A stretch of 64,000 bases of DNA from Phoronis australis (Eukaryota > Phoronida > Phoronidae). The notes below the pieces were generated by a model that had not been told where the DNA came from, made no database searches, and saw only the letters and a program-made list of their open reading frames with translations. Shown piece by piece: positions 56,441 through 64,000 of this stretch. Each line of letters begins with the position of its first letter. The first letter of the stretch is position 1. The stretch is taken from positions 1,513,630-1,577,629 of the forward strand of contig NMRA01000028.1 of assembly GCA_002633005.1 (NCBI GenBank). The letters are read 5' to 3'. The position numbers and the translations under genes were made by a program.

Positions 56441-57570
56441 TCGGCTGATCCTGGCATGACTAAGCTATAACTCCAACGTTGGTCAAGTACCAGTTCTAAA
56501 TCTTATAGGGTTCTCCTGGATTATACAGCAATAGAACTCTCATTTCTTTCGGAGATAAGAAAGCGCGTGACCTCATTTTGGAAATCAGGCGTATTTTCAT
56601 GTTTCTCACTGATATCGGAAAGGCGAAGAATTTCAGATCATGCATCCATGGGTATTTGTCCAGTTTTCCTACCTTTCTCACGTCAGAGTTGCAGTACACA
56701 GCATAGCAGTGCAGTAATACTTGTTAGCATTAGAGCAATGCAACCGAGAAAAAGTTTTAAAGAATCAGACAACAACAAATAACATGTGAAACTCCAGTGG
56801 CACAAAAATGAGGCAGCAAATGTGCCTAATGGATGTTTATGGCATTGTGGGTAAATACAGCAAGATATGAGTGTCACTGTGTAATCTTATCTGGCTGGCC
56901 CTATTGAGAATGGCCAAGTTAACTTCCCTGTTGAGGTGTGAGTCTAGGCATCTCTAGTAGTGGACAACTCAGTGAAAAGAGCCCTAAAAGTATTGTTGGA
57001 AGATGTTAGTTTTCATTGAAAACTGTACTCATTATCAAATATGTGGTATTTCATGTCAAAGTTCTCTGTGTTTCTCTTACAAACAGAGCTCATGAACAAA
57101 CCACTATTTTGTTAAATAACAAAGTTTGAAACGCCTTTGCCTGAATCCAGGGTATATCTGCTTAATGACAAGTTGCATACTAAGCAGCTTGAACCAATCG
57201 GTTTCAATAATCTATGATTTATTGTTGGCAAATATTTGATTTGTTCATGAGCAACTAAGTGAGCAGATAGGTTTCTTATAATGTTTGATCCAAAAGACAT
57301 GCTTGTTAGCAGTGTTTAGAAGGTTGAGGAGGGTGACCTAGAGTAGGCTTCATAACAATTGAATGTCAGGAATGTGCTGGTAGTTTGTTTGCCTTCAGTG
57401 ACTAATCTAGCAATGCTAGGAGACATTAATAGGAGTAAGAGCTAATTAATTTTATGTATGCTAAGCCACCTTGTTGTTATTGAGTACTCAAACCATTTAA
57501 TTGTGGTCTCTTTGAGTTACTGTACCTCAAGATAATTATTGCATTGAATGTGATACATAACCCAGTACAT

Positions 57571-57988
57571 GGTATGTGAAGACTTAAGCCTATCGTCAAT
57601 GGTAACACATGTAAATTTGGTTCTTACAGTATGTTAAGAGCATAGCTCTGAGCCCACTAGTGCCATAAATTGCCAAATGTAATAAACTATTAGGCCTATT
57701 GGCATGCTTTTGTCTTGTCACCCAGAGAATCACCTTTTAATTCAAACAGCTGCAAATAACACCCCCATGCAATGGTCTTCTATTCAGACCCCTATTCAAT
57801 ACAACCTTTTGTTTGTGCTGGGATCTCATGGTGGTGACCCAACATGGCACCAAAAGGCAGCTTCACTTATCATTTGACAGGCTTACATTTGCCTGATTGA
57901 ACTGCTTTCTTATTTTGCTAAGGCTTTGGTAGGACTATCTGGTTAGCCCAATACATCTAAAATAACAAAATTCTATTGAAGTTAGGCT
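57571..57988 (-). repeat. Inverted repeat pair E, right arm
   Basis: Reverse complement of 54911-55335, for example CCCCTATTCAATACAACC against GTTGTATTGAATAGGGG. It diverges beyond both ends of the match. Confidence 0.75.
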
Positions 57989-58379
57989 CCAAAGTGCATG
58001 CATTGAATAAAATCTAGTCACAAGTACCAGGCTTACTGACCATCCAATTTCATTGTCAGTTTTCCTTCATTAAAGTGTTAGTTGTCTGTGACAGGTCCTA
58101 ATGCATATTGGTCTTTGCCAAAGGATGTGCTATTTGTCAGTAGCGGCAAAGTTGTTGCGAAATGATAATGTCAAGTTAATGTCACAACGATTGAAGGGAC
58201 TTTACATTTTTTATGGAGTCAAAGGTGCCATTCCTTGTTGTTTTAATGTCAATTTTCCATTTTTTGGTTGATTATTTCTCAGACAACTGTTTAGAGATTT
58301 AGTTTTCCAGAATCCCATTCACGTAAAATTGTTCACGCATTAAACTGACTATTTGACATATGAGGGGCAGAAAGGGCAA

Positions 58380-59280
58380 TCCTATTTATAAATAAATCCT
58401 GTTTCGTAACTTCAATTCTATGTGATTAATTCAACCCAATTTAAAATGAAAATAAAACCTGTTTGACAATTCATCTTAATTTGAAAATTCAATTCAACTC
58501 AATAAAATCCATCTTGTTTAGAAGATTCATTGCTTCTATAAAGTCAGATGCTATTTTAAAGATACATGCTACAGGCATTAATTCAATTCCGTTCCGGAGA
58601 TTCAGCCAACATTCGTAAACGGAGCGTGTAAACTTGATCGTGTTTAAATAGAAAATTAACCTGTTTTGCAGATTCTATTTTGCAAATCCTATCGGTAGGA
58701 AGCGAAACTAGTTTATCACGTGACTGAAAATGGCGACGCTCACCTTGGCGCTCGTTGTTAATGAAATTTAAAATATTCAAGAACAGATTGTTGCAGACGA
58801 TTTTTATGAGGGAAATATATACAAGCTTGAGCATTGGTCTCGAAGGCTTTTGGATCTGCCAAACTTGGAGGGAACGGCGGTATTACTGATGCGAGCCTCA
58901 ACCTTTCATGGTGGGATTGGTTTTAGGAATCGCTGACGGGATTGACGAAACAGACTCGATTCATTAAAACATGAACGATTTCCGTAACAGGGTTAGTTTT
59001 GTGAATCACCAACAGGATTGACTAAACAGGGCCTATTTCATAAAACATGCTTGATTCTCCGAAACAGGTTTGCTTGTAGACGGGGTTGTGTTACATAGAA
59101 TTTTATTTACAATACAGGAATTATTTTTAGGTAGTATTAAATTTACTCTAGGATTTAAAATTTTAACAGGATTGAATTTATTAAATAGAGTTGAATTTAC
59201 AAAAGAGGGTTTGTTTTCTTTTTTCACAATTTTTGCCCTTTTCATCCCTCATACAGACACAGGCCGTTCACCTTGTCCCT
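58380..59280. mobile_element. Foldback-like element with degenerate AACAGGATT repeats
   Basis: Left part (58385-58560) carries motifs such as TCCTGTTTCGTAAC, and the right part (58930-59200) the inverse, such as CCGAAACAGGTTTG, AACAGGATTGAC and ACAGGATTGAATTTATTAAA. A broken reading frame (58733-58935) sits between. Exact ends not found. Confidence 0.4.
58733..58935 (+). pseudogene. Decayed reading frame of unknown family
   Basis: ATGGCGACGCTCACC starts a frame of about 66 codons interrupted by a single TAA after codon 13. Downstream it reads NIQEQIVADDFYEGNIYKL and continues EHWSRRLLDLPNLEGTAVLL to a TGA. The amino-acid mix looks protein-like. I do not recognise the family; a transposase fragment is one option. 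Confidence 0.3.
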
Positions 59281-59884
59281 GACTAAACAGAAAATACTGA
59301 CATCAACTACCATCTCAGTTCTGCTTCTGTAATGATAGTGGACCTGCATAAATTACCAAGGAAGTGTTTTTAGGATATGCTCACACTTTGATGTACCCTT
59401 ATTTGGTTCCAGTATGGCATCGGGTGCATGATCAGTATTTGACAGAGCTGGGTGTTTTCTCCACACATCAGAAGGGTTGTGTAGGACCTTATTGACAGCT
59501 CTGCGTATTTAACCAAGTAAATAAAACCATATTTTTAACTCACTAAAAGTAAATCTATATTTCTGGAAGTAGAAAGCTTGTACAATTTGATGTTTTTTTC
59601 TACTTTTTACCAATCTATTAGTAACTTGGTCACGTGATTACGTCTTTTTAGTAAAATTTTGCAAATTTTTTTGATTTTATTGTTCAAGGTGGTATCTCAG
59701 AAACGCTTTAATTACAATTTTCTAAAATATCATCTCGTTTTGTTTCAAGCAACTTTATCATTAAGGTCTTAATTTTCCAGTACCTCATGCAAAAGAGGAA
59801 TATTTTGAAAACAATCCCTCACTGCATAAATGAAGAACAGTACATTAAGTATGCCATGTGAAAGTTTTAGATGAATCCAATTGG

Positions 59885-60089
59885 CTGACTTAGCTAAGAC
59901 AAATAAAAATTGAATTTGTCTCAAAGCCAATTCAAGAAAGAGATCTTAAGTTTGACTTAAGTTTTTGACATAAGTTTTGTCTTAATTTTGACTTACTTAC
60001 CGAATGTGGAAGTTTCAAAGTTTGGAAGTTAAGACAAATCTTAAACTTAAGTCAATAATGAACTTAAGTCAGTTTCTCGGAACAGGCCC
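59885..60089. mobile_element. MITE family C, copy 2, inverted relative to copy 1
   Basis: Ends AACTTAAGTCAGTTTCTCGG then AACAGGCCC, the inverse of the start of the 16305 copy. Internal CTTAAGTTTGACTTAAG and TGTGGAAGTTTCAAAGTTT match it in reverse. Confidence 0.65.
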
Positions 60090-60649
60090 ATGATAATCAT
60101 AAATTAGCCCTGGATTCCTGCACAATTTACTGTAAAATTGTTCAAGTTAAATGTTCTGGAAATAGTATAACCAGTGAATGTTGCAATATGACAAAAGATG
60201 CCCTGAAATGGTTTGTGATCATTCCAGGTTTTGTTTTTATTTTTTATGACCAAAAACTAATGATGCCTATTCCGCTGTATATTAGTGGGTAAATTTTGTT
60301 TCTAGGCTGCTGTTAAAACCCTCCTAAATGTTGACATACACCAATCGGCGCTCGATTTGGTGACCTGCTGGTCGCCAATCCAGCCTCAGATTGTTTGGCG
60401 ACCTGGGAAACATCTCAAGTCACCAATGCGAGTATCAAAGTCAGACAATAATTCAACCTAAATTTATTTCAAAGTTCATGTTGACTTTCAAACTTTAGAA
60501 CACTTCTAACAGTTTTCCTGGATTCATTACCTTTGATTTACAATTCATTTCCTAAAATCAGTGCATTTGCCACCTCAGCAGTCAGCATGTCAAACATGCA
60601 TTTAAATCACAACAGGAAATAAAGAGATGGACATCGGAATTGTTCGTTA

Positions 60650-61100
60650 AAAATTAGTCAAGACCGGTGAGATAGGCGCCACCAGTATATGCGATTGTCT
60701 GCATTCAATGTTCATTTGTTGAGTTATACTGAATGATTGTACATTGTACATTTGCGAGAAGAAATGGGACACGTATGATACGCGTAAGATGCTGCACGAG
60801 AACGGGGCACATTTTTTGCCAGGTTGCCTAATGATACTTGGCATTAAGCAAAGCGTCAAGTGCTGCAACTCACTGTTACAAAATAGAGTTGTCTTTTGGG
60901 CTTGGGAACACTTCTCAAGTCTTTATGGCTGGAGATCAACCTCAACCTCAACAAGTTGGCTTGCCATGGCAGCTCAGTTTAGGCGTTGAACATCGTTTTA
61001 TGCAAGAACAGAATGTCTGTACTTTCATAGTCCAGAAACCACGTCTCATCTGAGTGCAAAACAAACTGAATTTAGTTTTATGGAGAACCATCCGTGGCCT
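60650..61100 (-). pseudogene. Possible Tc1/mariner-like transposase relic
   Basis: On the minus strand one frame reads IQFVLHSDETWFLDYES near 61030-61080. This resembles the VLFSDES(R/W)F block around the second catalytic Asp of Tc1-like transposases. Stops and frame changes interrupt everything else, and no TIRs were found. Weak call. Confidence 0.25.
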
Positions 61101-62308
61101 AAATCAAAAGTTTTGTTTCATCGACAGATTGCTTGTTGACAGCAGCTCTAATCATGCAAGTAACAGTATTTGCAAGTACTGCAACCATAATCACAAAACT
61201 AGTTTGGTTGGTCCTTTTGTTCAGAAGAACATTCTATGGTGTCTTGATATGTGTGGGAACAGGTTCTTCTAATACATTTGCTTATGTAAGTTATAATTAT
61301 TTGCCATTTCTGGATGTTTGATATGAATTTCAGACAATTATCACCAAAATCGGTCACTAGATGTTTCCTTTTGGTAAATAGTTTTGTACCTGATAAAAAT
61401 GAAGATCTAAAGTCCAGTCATAAATTAACTGGGGAGATAAAAAGCCTTTCATACCAACATTGATATGTTGTTTTGGGGAGTGTCCCGTTGATGAGAACAA
61501 ATTTAGTCTTTGATCAGGACAAGTCTTGGTGCTTAGCATTTCGTCAACACGCCAAATGAGACCAGGAAAAATTCCCAGGTCGCTAAATGGGAAATGAGCT
61601 CTCCAAAGAATAGAAACCCCATGTACAGTGGTGCAAATCCTGCCTTTCATAAGTGATGGTCACTTTTAATGTGCTCAAAACCAATTTCAAAAAAACAACC
61701 CCTCTAGTCGATCAGTTGTCAAATAAGAACTCTCTCAAACACTATCTAATGATGTGATAATTAGCTTTTTATTAGCATTTGTTGGTCAATACATACTACG
61801 AAGAATCGGGACAAGTAATCTTCTTTTGTTTGAAAAGTCATAAGACATTGCTGCTGTTTATGATATATACATATATATATAAATGATTGGTGAGACATAG
61901 CATTTGGGGTGGATGTGAAAACATATCCCAGTTAGCGTACCAGTTAGTGTACTAACTTCGCCAACATTGCAAAACAAGTCACTGTTTTGTGTTTGGGAGC
62001 TGAGGTAATTTTGGAAATAGAAACATGAACAGAAATTACCGAATAAACCCAAAATGATTCATTTTTGGTCTCGGAAACAGGATTGGAAAACAAGGAATAA
62101 ACTTGAATGGTTTGTATTTGACTTGCACCTAGCTCAATAGGCAGTCTTCTGTTGTGCTCTTCAGTATCACAACTGTCGGCTATTGTAATATGCCTTCTCT
62201 TGAGAGGACGCTAAGTCATGTCCCAGTGTCTCCATTTGTTTCCTTCGACCATCAAATGGAAGGAAACATGAAGAATGACATAAGGGTTCAAGGAAATACT
62301 GTTTTTAG
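61101..62308. other. Intergenic DNA, no gene recognised
   Basis: Short frames only; nothing supported. A string TCTCGGAAACAGGATTGG near 62073-62095 echoes the repeats at 58380-59280. Confidence 0.35.
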
Positions 62309-62410
62309 GCAATTGTCACTTACAGGGGTTTTCGATTTTGAGAACCAGTTTAATCCCTGTTATTCAATGGAGAAAATGGTTCTCGAAATGCAAGATTCAC
62401 GCAAGTGATT
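62309..62410. mobile_element. MITE family A, copy 4
   Basis: GCAATTGTCACTTACAGGGG at the left, then GAGAACCAGTTTAATCCC and ATGGTTCTCGAAATGCAAG, with a diverged right end (CGCAAGTGA). Confidence 0.65.
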
Positions 62411-62866
62411 TCTTTCATGGCAAGTAATGTCAAATTAAGTTTGTGTAAGATGCTAGAAAAATGTCCTTATTTGGCCAATTTTGGGTGATCAGTCATACAA
62501 AACTTTCAGATACTATGCTTTATGTACCGTTGTCCAAAAGACTGTTAGAAATTGTTAAGAAGTTTCGCTTTTGTATGAGGGGCTATGAAATATAGGAGAC
62601 TTTTATGATTTTCTTGAAAAAGAAGAGTTGCATAAAATGAAAGTGAAATGATATTTAGAAAACTGTAATTTGATTCTGAGATTTCATCTTGAACTTTTAA
62701 TAGTAAACGGAATTTAGTCCATTCCATTAATACCAGTTTGTTTTACTATTAATGTAACTTGTTTCCTTAAGTTTTACTACAAGGCATGGTCATGTCATAT
62801 CAATAGCAGATTAACAAAAAGTCAATAGGCTTTCTACTGTCAGAAGATCAATAGTTTTGTGGAGTT

Positions 62867-62909
62867 AAACTATAGTTTTGTGGAGTTAAACTCTATAGTT
62901 TTGTTGATA
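62867..62909 (+). repeat. Short tandem duplication
   Basis: CTATAGTTTTGTGGAGTTAAA-type unit of about 23 bp, present twice plus a partial third copy. Confidence 0.6.
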
Positions 62910-64000
62910 TTTGGTTGAATACACGGACTTGTCAATGACGTCCTGTGTAACCTTAATTTTTTGATTTTATAGCTTCCACCAGAAAATGTTTTGGGGAGCT
63001 GGGTTTTCAAAACAATGTTAACAGCCTTTGAAAATTAAAGGGAAATGTTAATTTGGTCTTTTCTTCTACAAAATAGGTGAGGTTTTACCATGATTTATAC
63101 CTAGTAAAGGCCGGCGGAAATTTTACCATTTTGTGGAAGGCCTTTTTAATCAGCGATGAGTTATCATGCGAAACTGAACCAGCGCACGCAATGCAATTTT
63201 TTGTCATGACTGAGGTGCCCAGTAACGGCTTCTTGCGCAGTTATCGAGATTATCTAGCAGCGAGGCTAGGAACTAGCACATGGCATAGTTATCATGTCCA
63301 GTCTCAACTGTGACATGCTTCCTTGTACAAGCTTTCAAGTCATTCTTATCTGAAATCCTATAAGTATTTGTTTTTGACCTCGATCAAGATGAATAATCCA
63401 CGTCATGTGCACAGGGTATGGCAAGATGCCCCTCAACATCTTTCAATCATACTTACAGATACATTCATACAAGTCAGTAATAGTATTAACACGACCAAAT
63501 TTCATTTGATATAAATGTTCAAGATAAAAATCTCAAAAACTGTTAAATTTTTTTAAAAAGATATTTCATTTTTGTTTTATGCAACTTTCATAAAAGTCCT
63601 ATTTTCAAGAGCAGCTGGTGTAAAGTAAAACATTATGAAAACAATCCCTAACAGGATTTATTGTAGAACAGTGCATACAGCATGGTATGTGAAAGTGTCT
63701 TATGAATGATTTGAGACATTGCAAAGGTAGCCGTATTTGGACTCTGGGGCCCTACATAACTTTTGGTCATGGTCAATTTTTCTTCATCACAATCTTCAGC
63801 TGTTACTAGATATTCTTGTTTAAGTGAGTATTTTTTTCCGGTCTCTTGTTAACTCTTGACTCGGTTGGCAAATGTTTTTATTTATGTATAAATATTGATA
63901 AGACCCGAAATCTTTGTTCTGTGATGTAAATTTCTAATTTTTGATGCAGAATAAAAGAATCGTTTATTTTTAGTCATTGCTCTGTTACTTAATTAACTTT
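62910..64000. other. Window end, no gene recognised
   Basis: AT-rich; a 78-codon + strand frame at 63077-63313 has no recognisable motif or supporting splice context. Confidence 0.3.

Overview
This is a eukaryotic, animal-type genomic window. It is AT-rich and intron-dense, with GT-AG introns of about 0.3-4 kb and abundant SINEs, MITEs, microsatellites and retroelement remnants. Four multi-exon protein genes can be read by hand from splice phase and family similarity. Gene content and repeat style fit an invertebrate metazoan, probably marine and highly heterozygous. I cannot name the species, and there is nothing prokaryotic here. Three single 'n' characters (24464, 30015, 51626) mark assembly gaps or ambiguous joins.

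Layout. (1) About 181-12947, + strand: the 3' nine exons of a GTF3C2 (TFIIIC110) homologue, a WD40-type subunit of RNA polymerase III factor TFIIIC, here preceded by three zinc-finger-like modules; its 5' end lies outside the window. (2) 14684-23148, - strand: a complete 11-exon SRP68 gene (590 aa), convergent with GTF3C2. (3) 23149-26763: SRP68 upstream region with two perfect CREs, a strong hairpin and a transposon-like segment. (4) 26764-33210: a 3.2-kb sequence present twice, with the two copies meeting exactly at the gap 'n' at 30015. It carries two exons of the next gene and is most likely two unmerged haplotype contig ends. (5) 32466-40590, + strand: a gene with two cyclic-nucleotide-binding domains resembling CNBD2, missing its N-terminal exon(s). 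(6) 42850-48897, - strand: HIF1AN (FIH-1 asparaginyl hydroxylase), convergent with the CNBD gene, first exon not found. (7) 48898-64000: no confidently recognised gene, but many repeats: a short LTR retrotransposon (TRIM-like), MITEs, a 0.42-kb inverted repeat pair, palindromes, a decayed ORF and a possible Tc1/mariner relic.

The genes are unrelated housekeeping or signalling functions: Pol III transcription, protein targeting, cyclic-nucleotide sensing (sperm function for mammalian CNBD2) and oxygen sensing. They do not form a pathway. The most informative points are the gap-bounded duplication, a 3' splice site triplicated at exactly 49-bp spacing in GTF3C2, the zinc-finger/TFIIIC110 combination, the functional asymmetry of the two CNB domains, and several repeat families with visible TIRs and target-site duplications.
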